Of a stretch of DNA of 64,000 nucleotides, positions 33,355 to 44,640 are shown in pieces. Position 1 is the first letter of the stretch; each line of letters opens with the position of its first letter. Source of the stretch: Schistocerca nitens. Its lineage: Eukaryota; Arthropoda; Insecta; Orthoptera; Acrididae. The notes beneath the pieces were generated by a model that was not told the origin of the DNA, searched no databases, and saw nothing but the letters and a program-made list of their open reading frames with translations. The DNA lies in contig NC_064619.1 in the NCBI RefSeq assembly GCF_023898315.1, forward strand, positions 300,118,150 through 300,182,149, written 5' to 3'. Made by a program: the position numbers and the translations under genes.

Positions 33355-33542
33355 GGCTGAGCGGTTCTAGGCGCTACAGTCTGGAACTGCGCGACCACTA
33401 CGGTCGCTGGTTCGAATCCTGCCTTGGGCATGGAAGTGTGTGATGTTCTTAGGTGAGTTAGGTTTAAGTAGTTCTAAGTTCTAGGAGACTGATGACCTCA
33501 ACAGTTAAGTCCCATAATGCTCAGAGCCATTTGAACCATTTC
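33355..33542 (+). mobile_element. SINE A in right foldback arm
   Basis: Plus copy starting ggctgagcggttctaggcg. Flanked by ttcaaattact (33344-33354) and ttcatattact (33543-33553), a TSD with one mismatch. Confidence 0.9.
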
Positions 33543-33815
33543 TTCATATTACTACATGACTTTGTTTTACCATCATACAAACAGCGACAATTGACAAATG
33601 ACACAATAAGGATGTGTCGTCCAACTAGAAGTTTGTATACACGTACAGCTAACTCGATATACAAATATCACAAACGTAAATGAAATTTGTCAGCTGTAAT
33701 GTTTGCAGGTGTACTTGAGAATGGTAGTACTGCCGAAACAGGCGTAATGTACGGAATATAATAGAACTATCAGCAGCTAACTTGGAAGGTTCAGTTTAAA
33801 TTGAGTAAAGTTTTG

Positions 33816-34483
33816 ATCGAGTGATTTGAGAGATGTCACGGGATACCCACACAGAACTGCAGAAGAAAATGACAAAGAAATAGGAAGAAAGAGAAGGAAC
33901 TGAAAAAAACTTATAAATATCGCACAATGTAGAGACGAAAAAACCTAGGTTTTGTCAGCTCATACTCTAATTTTTTTAACCGAATTTCGGGTGTCTGCTT
34001 AAGGTATCTCTCTGACGAGACCTCTAAGGTAATTTTCTTCATTTTGCAATCCACCAGTAATAGCAAACTTTTCCGCAAAATACCTCGCAGCTGCTTCAAG
34101 ATCAAAACAGTTTATACTCAAAAGTTCTATCTCTCTACAGCATTCGCTGAGCGCCTACGCACACCCCTCCTCTCGCGTTGTTAGTATAAAATACTTCTTA
34201 ACGTAATTAGACTTTATCCACGAAATAACTACGATAAACTGAATGCATACCGTGCAGTTACATAACGCGCGTAGGTTGTTATGAGTGTATTTATCAACTG
34301 TCATTTTCTTATTTGAATTTTTAGTATTTGTCATGCAGTTATGTATTGGATTTTGCATACTTCAGGCTTTTGAAAGTTCCTTAAGCATTACAAAATAGAC
34401 TCGGAAGGGGAGAAATGTCTAACATTCCAAACATCAGAGTTCCATAGAGGGGTGCAGAATGCAGAAGTTGGTCGAAACCTTTA
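33816..34483. other. No feature recognised
   Basis: AT-rich with short frames only. Confidence 0.45.
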
Positions 34484-35633
34484 AATTGAGGTAACAAAAG
34501 TCATGAGGTAGCGATATTCACATACACAGATGGCTGTAGCATCGCGTACATGAGTTATAAAAGGACAGTGCACTGGTAGAGCGGTCATTTGTTCTCAGGT
34601 GGCTCCTGTGAAAAGATTTCCGGCGTGATTATGGGTGCACGACGGGAATAAACAGTCTTTTGAACGTGGAACGGTAGTTGCAGCTACACTCATAGGACAA
34701 TCGATAGGGAATTCAGTATTCCGAGATCCACAGTGTCAAGAGTATGCCGAGAACACCAAATTTCAGGCGTTGCCTCTCGCCGTGGACAACACAGTGGGCG
34801 ACGGCCTTCACCTAACGACGGAGAGCAGCGGCGTTTCTGTAGAGTTGTCAGTGCTAAAAGACAAGCAACACTGCGCGAAACAACAGCAGAAACCAATGTG
34901 GGACGTACGATGATCGTATGCGTTACGACAGTGCGGCGAAATTTTTCGTTAATGGGCCATGGCAGCAGACGACGGACCCGAGTGCGTTTGCTAACAGCAC
35001 ATCGTCTGCAGCTCCTCTCCTGAGCTCGTGACCCTATCGGTTGAGCCACAGATGATTGGAAAACAGTGGTCTGGTCAGACGAGTCCTGATGTCGGTTGGT
35101 AAGAGTTGATGGTGGGGTTCGAGGTTGTGTAGCCATGCACCCAAGTCGTCAACAAGGCACTGTGAAAGTTGTTGCTGGATCTACAGTGCTGTGGGCTATG
35201 TTTACATGGACTGCATCGATCACTGACCGAAAATGATTATGTTCGGTTTCTTGGGGACCATTTGCAGCCATTCATGGACTTCGTGTTAGCAAACAACGGT
35301 GGAATTTTTATGGATGACAATGCGGCATGTCACCGGGCCACAATTGTTCACGACAGGTCTGAAGAACATTCTGGACCATTCGAGCGAATGATTTTGCCAC
35401 TCAGATCGCCAGACATCGAACATCTATGGAACATAATCAAGGGGTGAGTTCGTGCACAAATTCCTGCACCGGCGACACTTTCACAATTTATGGACGCCTA
35501 TAGAGGGAGCATGGCTCAATATTTCAGCAGGGGACTACCAACGACTTGTGGAATCGAGCTGCTGCATCACGCCGGGCAAAAAGGGGTCCGACACGATATT
35601 AGGTGGTCTTCCGTGATTTTTGTCACCTCAGTG
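34484..35633 (+). mobile_element. Tc1-like transposon, both ends present
   Basis: The left end attgaggtaacaaaagtcat and the right end tgatttttgtcacctcagtg are inverted relatives. Transposase is on + with many stops. In 35230-35447 the frame YVRFLGDHLQPFMDFV and FMDDNAACHRATIVHD, with the second Asp, is followed by PDIEHLWNIIKG, the third catalytic block with Glu. Earlier parts (HTH at about 34640-34790, first Asp block near 35070) are frameshifted. Confidence 0.82.
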
Positions 35634-35732
35634 AGTATCGTGTGTTGGGCGAGAGCTATCGGATAAATCGCTTCAGAAAAGGATTTTTTTGTTTCAAGAA
35701 AGACCGTTGTACCATGAATGGGTTTCCACACT

Positions 35733-35936
35733 GAAGTTCAAATGGTTCAAATGGCTCTAAGCAGTATGGGACTTAACATCTGAGGTCATCAGTCCCCTAG
35801 ACTTAGAACTACTTAAACCTAACTAACCTAAGGACATCACATACATCCATGTCCGAGGCAGGATTCGAACCTGCGACCGTAGCAGCAGCGCGGTTCCGGA
35901 CTGAAGCACCTAGAGCCGCTCGGTCACAACGGCCGG
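35733..35936 (-). mobile_element. SINE A
   Basis: Full-length minus copy with box B ggattcgaacctgcg, flanked by ccacact (35726-35732 and 35937-35943). Confidence 0.9.
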
Positions 35937-35979
35937 CCACACTACGGAAGTATCTATAATCGACATATGTGATGAACTG

Positions 35980-36392
35980 GGCCGGCAGGGGTGGCCTTTC
36001 GGTTCTAGGCGCTACAGTCTGGTTCAAATGGTTCAAATGGCTCTGAGCACTATGGGACTCAACTGCTGTGGTCATAAGTCCCCTAGAACTTAGAACTACT
36101 TAAACCTAACTAACCTAAAGACATCACACACATCCATGCCCGAGGCAGGATTCGAACCTGCGACCGTAGCGGTCGTGCGGTTCCGGACTGTAGCGCCTTT
36201 AACCGCTCGGCCACTGCGGCCGGCCTACAGTCTGGAACCGCGCGACCGCTACGGTCGCAGGTTCGAATTCTGCCTCGGGCATGGATGTGTGTGATGTCCT
36301 TAGGTTAGTTAGGTTTAAGTAGTTCTAAGTTCTAGGGGACTGATGGCCTCAGAAGCTAAGCCCCATAGTGCTCAGAGCCATTTGAACCATTT
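35980..36392 (+). mobile_element. SINE A (outer, interrupted)
   Basis: Plus copy broken between box A (up to 36022) and the rest (from 36225). Outer TSD tgatgaactg (35970-35979 and 36393-36402). Confidence 0.92.
36023..36224 (-). mobile_element. SINE A inserted in SINE A
   Basis: Minus copy inside the plus copy; it duplicated ctacagtctgg of the host SINE (36012-36022 and 36225-36235). The two opposed copies form a large inverted repeat. Confidence 0.93.
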
Positions 36393-36546
36393 TGATGAAC
36401 TGCGACATTTTCAATCAGTAGGAAGTAGGAATACTGAATGCTCTAATTCAGAGTAACAAAATGTATAGGGATGACTGTTACTACATTTTTGCTTTAACGT
36501 CATCAACTCGCTCATGAACACTACTATCCAGTATTACTAGCGGTGA

Positions 36547-36741
36547 GCCGGCCGCTGGTGGCCGAGCGGTTCTGGCGCTACAGTCTGGAACCGCGCGACC
36601 GCTACGGTCGCAGGTTCGAATCCTGCATCGGGCATGGATGTGTGTGTTGTCCTTAGGTTAGTTAGGTTTAAGTAGTTCTAAGTTCTAGGGGACTTATGAC
36701 CTCAGCAGTTGAGTCCCATAGTGCTCAGAGCCATTTGAACC
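36547..36741 (+). mobile_element. SINE A
   Basis: Plus copy from gccggccgctggtggccgag, flanked by a 14-bp TSD attactagcggtga (36533-36546 and 36742-36755). Box B ggttcgaatcctgca. Confidence 0.93.
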
Positions 36742-36755
36742 ATTACTAGCGGTGA

Positions 36756-37179
36756 CGAGGTGTGATACCTAGATGTTAACTTCTTAAGAAGGAATTAATG
36801 CCTGAGTCTTAACAGAAGACACCTCCTCGAGTAAACGGCAGCGTGAACAGATAATATTTTGCGTCTAATGGCACAAAACTGATATAAATGATGTTGGGCA
36901 CTACGAACTCCTCCGCAGGAGTGTTTCCATCACAGTTGGCATTTTTGCCAACAACTGTGACATTTCAGTTGTAGTATAAGAAAAATTAACAACAAGACTG
37001 CACCAGTTATCCCTACTACATGATAGGTAACTCTGCTGATTTCAGAAATAAAAATCTGTCAAGGAGTTTTTTTGGTTCGTCATCTCTCAGGCACTTACTC
37101 ATCTGATCTTGCTCCATCAGTCTCAACCTTTCCAGCTTCTCATCGAACAGTCATGTCCGCCCCGATCGCCGGCACGATG
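36756..37179. other. No feature recognised
   Basis: AT-rich. A small inverted repeat (cacagttggcatttttgcca) near 36930 is too short to interpret. Confidence 0.45.
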
Positions 37180-37560
37180 TCTCAGTGTGTTCGGTCAGAG
37201 GGTTAGCCACTCTCTGTCATAAAAAAATAACTGAGTGAACGGATCAATGAAGAACCTAAGTGGGTGTCATCGGACGCCCCCCTGAACAAATTCAACGAGC
37301 AATATGGAACAAAATGAAAAAGAAAAGATAGCTTAGTGGTCAGCGTGACGGATTGCCATCCTACGTGCCCGGGTTCGATTCCCGTCTGGGTCGGGGATTT
37401 TCTCCGCGCAGAGACAGGATGTTGTGTTGTCTTCATCATAATTTCATCCCCATCCGCCCAATGTGGCGTCGAATGTTATAAGACCTGCACCAAGGCGGCC
37501 GGACCTGCCCCACAAGGGGCCTCCCTGCCAATGACGCCAAACGCTCACTTCCATTTTTCC
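37180..37560 (+). mobile_element. SINE F (tRNA-derived)
   Basis: Leader region 37190-37320, then a tRNA-like unit (tagcttagtggtcagcgtga as box A; gggttcgattcccgtctgg as box B, 37330-37395). The body reads ggggattttctccgc and gttgtgttgtcttcatcat, then ccaatgtggcgtcgaatg and aaggcggccggacctgcccc. The body after box B resembles that of SINE B, indicating module sharing. No TSD was identified. Confidence 0.65.
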
Positions 37561-37879
37561 ATTGAACAACCATCAAGAAAGTTCATAACTGGAAGAAAGT
37601 GCACTTCAGACCAAGCTTAACGTCATCTTTAGCTGTGAAGCTACCTGGGCATTGCCAGACTGCTTGAAGTAATGTTAGAGGCTACATAGCTGATGATTAA
37701 TTTCTTTCTTATGTTCACTGTTGTGTTCAATAAATTAATAGAACACATTATTAAAATATGCACAATATTAATACAGTACCTATGAATAACAACTCACCGT
37801 GACAACCTTATAATGAAAGTATACAGAGAGAAAAGATATCAGATCGGCAAAAATAATTAATGTAGAGTAACGAAATTTC

Positions 37880-39088
37880 TGGTAGAAGCGGACCTCGGGG
37901 AAGATCAGTTTGGATTCCGTAGAAATGTTGGAACACGTGAGGCAATACTAACCTTACGACTTATCTTAGACGAAAGATTAAGAAAAGGCAAACCTACGCT
38001 TCTAGCATTTGTAGACTTAGAGAAAGCTTTTGACAACGTTAACTGGAATACTCTCTTTCAAATTCTGAAGGTGGCAGGGGTAAAATACAGGGAGCGAAAG
38101 GCTATTTACAATTTGTACAGAAACCAGATGGCAGTTATAAGAGTCGAGGGGCATGAAAGGCAAGCAGTGGTTGGGAAAGGAGTGAGACAGGGTTGTAGCC
38201 TCTCCCCGATGTTATTCAATCTGTATATTGAGCAAGCAGTAAAGGAAACAAAAGAAAAATTCGGAGATGGTATTAAACTTCATGGAGAAGAAGTAAAAAC
38301 TTTGAGGTTCGCCGATGACATTGTAATTCTGTCAGAGACAGCAAAGGACTTGGAAGAGCAGTTGAACGGAATGGACAGTGTCTTGAAAGGAGGATATAAG
38401 ATGAACATCAACAAAAGCAAAACGAGGATAATGGAATGTAGTCAAATTAAATCGGGTGATGCTGAGGGGATTAGATTAGGAAATGAGACACTTAAAATAG
38501 TAAAGGAGTTTTGCTATTTAGGGAGTAAAATAACTGATGATGGTCGAAGTAGAGAGGATATAAAATTTAGACTGGCAATGGCAAGGAAATCGTTTCTGAA
38601 GAAGAGAAATTTGTTAACATCGAGTATAGATTTAAGTGTCAGAAAGTCGTTTCTGAAAGTATTTGTATGGAGTGTAGCCATGTATGGAAGTGAAACATGG
38701 ACAATAACCAGTTTGGACAAGAAGAGAATAGAAGCTTTCGAAATGTGGTGCTACAGAAGAATGCTGAAGATAAGGTGGGTAGATCACGTAAGTAATGAGG
38801 AGGTATTGAATAGGATTGGGGAGAAGAGAAGTTTGTGGCACAACTTGACTAGAAGAAGGGATCGGTTGGTAGGACATGTTTTGAGGCATCAAGGGATCAC
38901 AAATTTATCATTGGAGGGCAGCGTGGAGGGTAAAAATCGTAGAGGGAGACCAAGAGATCAATACACTAAGCAGATTCAGAAGGATGTAGATTGCAGTAGG
39001 TACTGGGAGCTGAAGAAGCTTGCACAGGATAGAGTAGCATGGAGAGCTGCATCAAACCAGTCTCAGGACTGAAGACCACAACAACAAC
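37880..39088 (+). mobile_element. 5'-truncated RTE-type LINE, young insertion
   Basis: Flanked by an exact 11-bp TSD aacgaaatttc (37869-37879 and 39089-39099) inside the Tc1 element. The 3' end is a short (ACA)n run right after the stop codon. The 5' end starts within the reverse-transcriptase gene, the usual result of incomplete target-primed reverse transcription. Confidence 0.93.
37894..39072 (+). pseudogene. LINE reverse transcriptase, C-terminal part, open frame
   Basis: An uninterrupted frame of about 390 codons to TGA 39070-39072, without its own start because the element is 5'-truncated. It holds QFGFRRNVGTREAI, FVDLEKAFDNVNW (first catalytic Asp), GVRQGCSLSPMLFNLYIE, the catalytic box LRFADDIVILSE, MNINKSKTRIM and the C-terminal ETWTITSLDKKRIEAFEMW. 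The domain copies RNA into DNA at the target site. The endonuclease and N-terminal RT are absent. The lack of stops shows a recent insertion. RTE-like is the most likely clade. Confidence 0.85.
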
Positions 39089-39418
39089 AACGAAATTTCG
39101 CGAATCATTTGTCTAGTTAACATATTTAAGTGATTAACATCGCAAGATTACAGATTAATGCAACAGCGAGATAAGCTATTGCAAATGAGAAATGCTGGTA
39201 CTTTAATAACCGCTGTAACAGCCAGACTGTTGATTGCAAGCACACAAACGTGTGTGCATTATGCTATACAGGTGCCGGATATCAGTTTGTGGGATGGATT
39301 TCCATGCCTGTGGCACTTGGTCAGGCAATGCAGGGGCGGTTAATGGTGTTTCTGGAAGACGCAGCAATTGTTGTCCCATGATGTCCCATATGCGCAAGAC
39401 TGGAGACAGAACTGGTGA

Positions 39419-39582
39419 CCTTTTCACCTGCCTCGAGATGGCTGGGTGTTTGTGTTGTTCCCATCATTTCATCATCATTCATGAAAGTAGCGAGTTGGGA
39501 CTGAGCAAAGGTCGGAAATTTGTACAGGCGCTGATAACCACGCAGTTGAGCGCCCCACAAACCAAACATCATCGTCATCATC
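39419..39582 (+). mobile_element. SINE F-like fragment, 5'-truncated
   Basis: Flanked by the 11-bp TSD agaactggtga (39408-39418 and 39583-39593). The body reads ctcgagatggctgggtgttt and gcgctgataaccacgcagtt, ending in an (atc)n-rich tail. The tRNA head is missing. Confidence 0.85.
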
Positions 39583-39871
39583 AGAACTGGTGATCGAGCA
39601 GGCCAAGGCAACATGGTGACACTTTGTAGAGCATGTTGGTTTAAAACAGCAGTATGTGGGCGGGTGTTATCCTGTTGGGAAACACCCTCTCGAATGTTCT
39701 TGAATGGCAGTACAACAGGTCGAATCACCAGACTGACGTACAAATCTGCAGTCAGGATGCGTAGGGTAGGCACGACAGTGCTCCTGCTGGCATACTGAAT
39801 CACACCCCAGACCATAGCTGCAGATATAGGTCCAGTGTGTCCAGCATGCAGACAGGTTGGTTGCATGCCTT

Positions 39872-40076
39872 AAAAAAAAGTGGTTCAAATGGCTCTGAGC
39901 ACTATGGGACTTAACCTCTGAGGTCATCAGTCCCCTAGACCTTAGAACTACTTAAACCTAACTAACCTAAGGACATCACACACATCCATGCCAGAGGCAG
40001 GATTCAAACCTGCGACCGTAGCGGTCTCGCGGTTCGACACTGTAGCGCCTACAACCGCTCGGCCAACGCGGCCGGC
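39872..40076 (-). mobile_element. SINE A in the Tc1 element
   Basis: Minus copy with A-rich tail (39873-39880), flanked by catgcctt (39864-39871 and 40077-40084). Box B is changed (ggattcaaacctgcg). Confidence 0.92.
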
Positions 40077-40982
40077 CATGCCTTCAACTGGCCTCCTTGT
40101 AACCAACACAGCGCCATCAACAACACCGCGTCAAAACGAGCTTTCATCAGAAAACGAAACTGACCTCCACCCTACCCTCCAATGATCTTTCGCTTGACAC
40201 CACTGAAATCGCAACTGGCGGTGGTTTGGGGCAGTGCAATGTACGCTACAAGGCATGTGGTATGGAGCTGTCCTTGAAGTAACCGATTTGTAGCAGTTCG
40301 TTGTGTCACTGTGGTGCCAATTGCTACTCAAAATGCCGCTGATGCGGTACGATCCGCCCGAGCCGCACACAGAACACAATGGTCGTCCCTCACGGTAGTG
40401 CCACATGGCCGTCCGGAGCCTGGTTTTCCTGTGACCGTACATTTTCGTGACCACCACTGCCAGCAAGCATGTACAGTGGCTACATTCCAGCCAAGCCTTT
40501 CTGCAGTATCGCAGAAGGAACATCCAGCTTCTCGTAGCCCTATTACACGACCTCGTTTAAACTGAGTGAGGTGTTGATAATGATGTCTTTGTCGCCTTAA
40601 AGGCATTCTTGACTAACACAAATTCACCAGGTCCCATCTAAAAGGTAACTAACGCTTACGACCTTACACGTGTATTTAAGGAAAGCCTGATTTGCATCCT
40701 CATAGTGGCGCTCTAATGCGACTGGCGCGACACTAGAACAGACACCATCTTTCAGATGTAGAAACACGCCAACCAATTTTCTTTCTTCGTGTTGCGATTT
40801 TTTTCCGTCGTGTATATTTTAATACACCAATAATTATCTGTAACACGATCGTCCCTAAATCGGCACGAATTAGTAAGATACGAGGCGTGTTTTTTCAGTA
40901 AGTACCGTTTTGAAATTTAAAAAAAAAGACATGCTAAGATATATAAAAAATTTTATTTTTAGATGAAAGCCTGTACCTTCAT

Positions 40983-41945
40983 CTACTTTTCTACATAATT
41001 TCCGTCAATACTGAGGCTTTTGTCATAACTTAGTACCGGTTTTTGAATACCCTCCTCATAAAAGTCTGCCGCCCGACTTGTTAAGCACTGCATCACGTCT
41101 GTTTCAATATCGTCATCGTCTTGAAGACGCTGACCGCCCACGTGTTCCTTCCAGTGCAGGAACATATGGTAGTCACTGGGCGCAAGATCGGGGCTGTACG
41201 GAGGATGATCTAGAGTTTCCCATCGAAAATATGTGATGAGATCTTTGGTCTGATTCGCCACATGTGGACGGGAATTATCTTGCAGCAAAACGATGCCCTT
41301 GCTCAACTTGCCACGAATTTTGTTCTGAAATGAACGGTACAGATTGTGCAATGTCTTACAGTAAGCTGCTGCATTGATTGTCTCATTACGAGGCAGGAAT
41401 TCCACTGGCAATACTCCTTTTCTGTCCCGAAAAACTGTGCACATGATTTTCCGGGCAGAAATTGTTTGCTTAAACTTCACTTTTATGGGTGAATCTGAAT
41501 GCCGCCAGTCCATGGACTGTTGCTTTGATTCTGCTGTGACGTAGGCCACCCATGTTTCATCGTCCATAAGAATTTGGTTTAAGAAATCATCACCGTCGTT
41601 GTGGTACCTCTCAAGGAAAGTCAATGCACTGTCTAAACGTTTGGTTTTGTGCAAAAAAATGGCTCTGAGCACTATGGGACTTAACTGCTTAGGTCATCAG
41701 TCCCCTAGAACTTAGAACTACTTAAACCTAACTAACCTAAGGACATCACACACATCCATGCCCGAGGCAGGATTCGAACCTGCGACCGTAGCAGTCGCGC
41801 GGTTCCTGGTTTTGTGCACATCCGTCAACATTTTCGGTACACAACGTGCGCACAATTTTTGGTAATTCAAGTGCTCGGTCACAATGCCATACAAAACACT
41901 ACGAGAAACATTAGAAAGTTGTATGTTACTGAGTTTTATTCCCAT
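40983..41945 (-). pseudogene. Mariner transposase, interrupted by a SINE
   Basis: DD34D transposase for cut-and-paste transposition. The open part (40983-41652 before the SINE) holds the three catalytic blocks in order: ILMDDETWVAYVT, VLLQDNSRPHVAN and PPYSPDLAPSDYHMFLHWKE, ending NGNYVEK. The upstream part continues beyond the SINE (41818-41945: LNYQKLCARCVPKML). Removing the SINE and one copy of its TSD would leave a continuous frame of about 270 residues without stops, so the catalytic core itself decayed little. Confidence 0.85.
41653..41806 (-). mobile_element. SINE A, 5'-truncated
   Basis: Minus copy lacking box A, flanked by the 11-bp TSD tggttttgtgc (41642-41652 and 41807-41817). Confidence 0.93.
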
Positions 41946-41950
41946 TTCTG

Positions 41951-44194
41951 TAAGTAGGTTTTGGGACTAGATCCTAGTTATTAATGATACTCAGTTGCAC
42001 TGATGTGAACGAAATACAATAAATCAATAACTGTAACAATTATTTTTCTTTTTCTGTCTTGACTATCCTGAAAACAGAAAAGCTCATTCACCAGGCAGGT
42101 TTCATATTTTTGGGGCTTTCCTGTGATTATACGATCATCGTCAGTAAGCAACACGTCTTTTGATCAGAACAGCATTACAGACTATGAAAATATTTTTCTT
42201 TAGAGCGCTGTAATCCTCAAAACAGAGGAACATAAATAAAGAGGTAACAACACAGCACTGGTGTCAAAACATGAACTTCCACAGAGATTTTGTAAACTGC
42301 AAGTAACGTATAGTGCAAAACACGAAAATCTACTGTGCACAGAATCCTTATGACATGACTTAAAAAGTGGGCTAAGAAAGAAGAGGAAAAAATCAAAGAA
42401 GGTAACATGAAAGGTGAAGCAGCTGTCATCAGAACGTGGAACAAGGGATACAAAACGCTGCCAGTAATGTTTAGAATAAGTTATGCCTAAGTAAAAGTGT
42501 CATTCAGTCAATAAATACTGAAGAACGAGAATTATCAACTACTTATAACGATTACAATATAATCGCTGCTAAGGCTTTGTCAATAAATGCAAAGAACGTC
42601 TGTGTTGAAAGCTTTACAGCTTATGTGTCAAGACAGAGAGAACCTGAAATAGCAATAGGCTTAGGAAGCTCATCGTGGTGCAGATTTTCCGTGCAGTGTT
42701 TCAGGATCAGCACAGAGTGTTATTAACTTAGTCCCTGATGATTTGATATGAATGACGAATCTAGTCTGCCGCAATATTTGTAAAAAAAATAGTCGATGTT
42801 TAATGCGACGGCACAGACAGACTGACGGTTCTGGTATTTGCTGCTCGTTGATGATGCCGAACTATCACTACGTCAGGTTAGTGGCGAGATTTAATGTATG
42901 CCTGTGAAACTATTGCTCGACAGTTGGTGATGAATAGCATTAACACCTCATCAACCCACATACAGTACAGACCAATTATATGCAAATTAATAGCAGCAAA
43001 ATGCTGTAAAGTAATATCTTCCTGCAGGCTGTCACTTTGTTGGGGAGGTAATAAACAAGTGTCACAGCCTACTGCACAACTATTCGCACCTACTGCCTCC
43101 CCCTACCTTGTACACCCACTCTGATGTGTCATAACTTGTGACACTGAACACAGATGCACACTTGCTTTACCAATTTCCTGTTGTTAGCTTTTCTCAATGG
43201 CTATTCTACCCTTGCTCTAAAGACAAATCGTTAATATAAACATGAATATTCTGTGCGTTGTACATCCAATATTTTCATTCTTCCAGCTCCAGCATTCAAA
43301 AAATAGTAGAAATAAGCGGCAGAAAAGCGCCTATGAAGTAATAAGTAACAATATTGCAATAATTAGTGAAGTTTGGGAAACTTGGTCTGTCATTTGACGA
43401 TTATGGAAAACTGCTCTTTTTTTTAACTACTCTGCACAGCTGGACGAACCTAAGGGTTGCTTAGGGGTCCGTTACTTAATTTCGTTGTGGTCATTTTAAA
43501 TTACAGGAGAAAAAGAAGGAAATAATCTGATTTTAAATATAGTTTTCCAGGGGGATTTCAGTCTGTGGCTATAGGAGGTGAGCCATCGTAAATGTGAACG
43601 TTCTCTTATTGCTGTAGTAGTGACTAAGGCAGAAAGAGTTCTATTTTCCGCAAAGTAAAACATGAGAGAAATTAAAATTTATTTGTAAAATAACATTCTT
43701 TCAGTCGAAGAATTAAATTTTCTAACTCAATGTCATGTATTATTCAAGAATTGTTTAGAATATTTCGTCAAAATTACTAGCAAAATCAAGTGAAATTAGT
43801 AGGATAATCCACCTTCAGTTCTAGACGTCCGTCGTCGATCAGTGATCTGCCAAATCTTTCCAGACGCCTCTTTGCCAATACATTTCTTTTTGAGGCAATA
43901 CGGGTGATTTACGAACATCTGTCTCGCTATCTGTCTAGTAGGACTTCAGCGGCATCCTTTCCTTAGTCAGTGAATCAGGGTGCAGCACTTGTTTATTCAG
44001 GTAACTAATGGTCAGCATGTTTCATAATAGAGGAAGTAGAAATGCAGCGAACGTGTATGGTTACTATCATTTACTTGCATAGCAGAAGGTAATATTTGTT
44101 ATGCAGAACGCCATGATTTATTGCCAACAGCTGCTGATAAATTTTTTTTAAACAACTATATTAGTTGCTATTTTGCCGAAAACTGACATTGTGA
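41951..44194. other. AT-rich, no feature recognised
   Basis: No SINE, transposon or coding motif seen on either strand. Candidate single-copy or very old DNA. Confidence 0.5.
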
Positions 44195-44640
44195 GACCGT
44201 GTCTGTGCAAATATTGTGGACTGATCCATTCAAAGAAACCATCTTACATCCACGGGCCATCATCAGGTTCATAAAGACGTTTACAATATGATACTAGGCC
44301 ATTATAAAATCAGTTGTATCACTTAATAAAATCCATCCACCGTAACTGTTGTTACTTTGTAATATGCAAAGTAAATTACATCGTCAGTCATAAAATGTGC
44401 CAGACAGGACACTCCTTTATGACATGCCAACAGTAATAACGATTTAATTTATATTAATAAGTGATAACAACGAAGAATATACTTATTCTATTATTATTTT
44501 ATGCCGCCGAGTGCAATGTTGTAAATGGTTCTATAAACCTGATGATTGTCTGTGGACCGAAACCGGTTGTTCTATAAAGAAATTTTATGAACATGTCTTG
44601 ACTGTGCATCTGTTCTTCAAACATTTACAAGCTATCGGCA
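44195..44640. repeat. Decayed inverted repeat with ribozyme-like motif
   Basis: 44200-44300 and the reverse complement of 44510-44630 align loosely, best around atcatcaggttcataaagac on the left and the mirror of ggttctataaacctgatgat on the right. Probably an old foldback element. Confidence 0.45.
44536..44571 (+). ncRNA. Hammerhead-ribozyme-like core
   Basis: aac, CTGATGA, tt, gtc-tgtg-gac, c, GAAA, ccgg, TT, gtt. The flanking aac and gtt can pair as a 3-bp stem I, GAAA and the CUGANGA box are intact, and GUU is a permitted cleavage triplet. Stem II is only 3 bp with unpaired bases around it, so this may be a remnant. Confidence 0.35.

Larger units (their letters stand above)
32700..33815. 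mobile_element. Large foldback element (about 1.1 kb)
   Basis: Two long inverted arms meet near 33222-33280. Examples of pairing: gttatcaatgatgctgtatg (left) with catcattgataac (right), caagtacacct (32965) with ggtgtacttg (33708), and ttgccaagttacctgct (32710) with agcagctaacttgg (33769). Identity is roughly 70-80% by eye. No coding capacity. Each arm carries a SINE A at a different place. Confidence 0.75.
37824..40812 (-). mobile_element. Tc1-like transposon carrying three nested insertions
   Basis: The left end (cagagagaaaagatatc, after TA 37822-37823) and the right end (gcgatttttttccgtcgtg, before TA 40813-40814) are decayed terminal repeats. Transposase is on the minus strand, interrupted by a LINE and two SINEs. 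Coding remains include HTH-region blocks at 40330-40606 (KRGRVIGLREAGCSFCDTAE) and the catalytic part at 39680-39860 (VSQQDNTRPHTAV, with the second Asp). Without insertions the element is about 1.4 kb. Confidence 0.8.
40881..41950 (-). mobile_element. Mariner element, N-terminal end truncated
   Basis: Left terminal repeat cgaggcgtgttttttcagta follows TA. Transposase is on the minus strand. The opposite end is lost at about 41950, so the first ~75 residues are missing. A SINE A is inserted at 41653-41806. Confidence 0.85.

Noticed and set aside
33490-33520. CTGATGA in SINE A tails as a ribozyme box
   Set aside because: No GAAA follows at a workable distance; it is simply part of the SINE tail.
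40131-40523. 130-residue minus-strand frame as an independent gene
   Set aside because: It is part of the decayed Tc1 transposase at 37824-40812.
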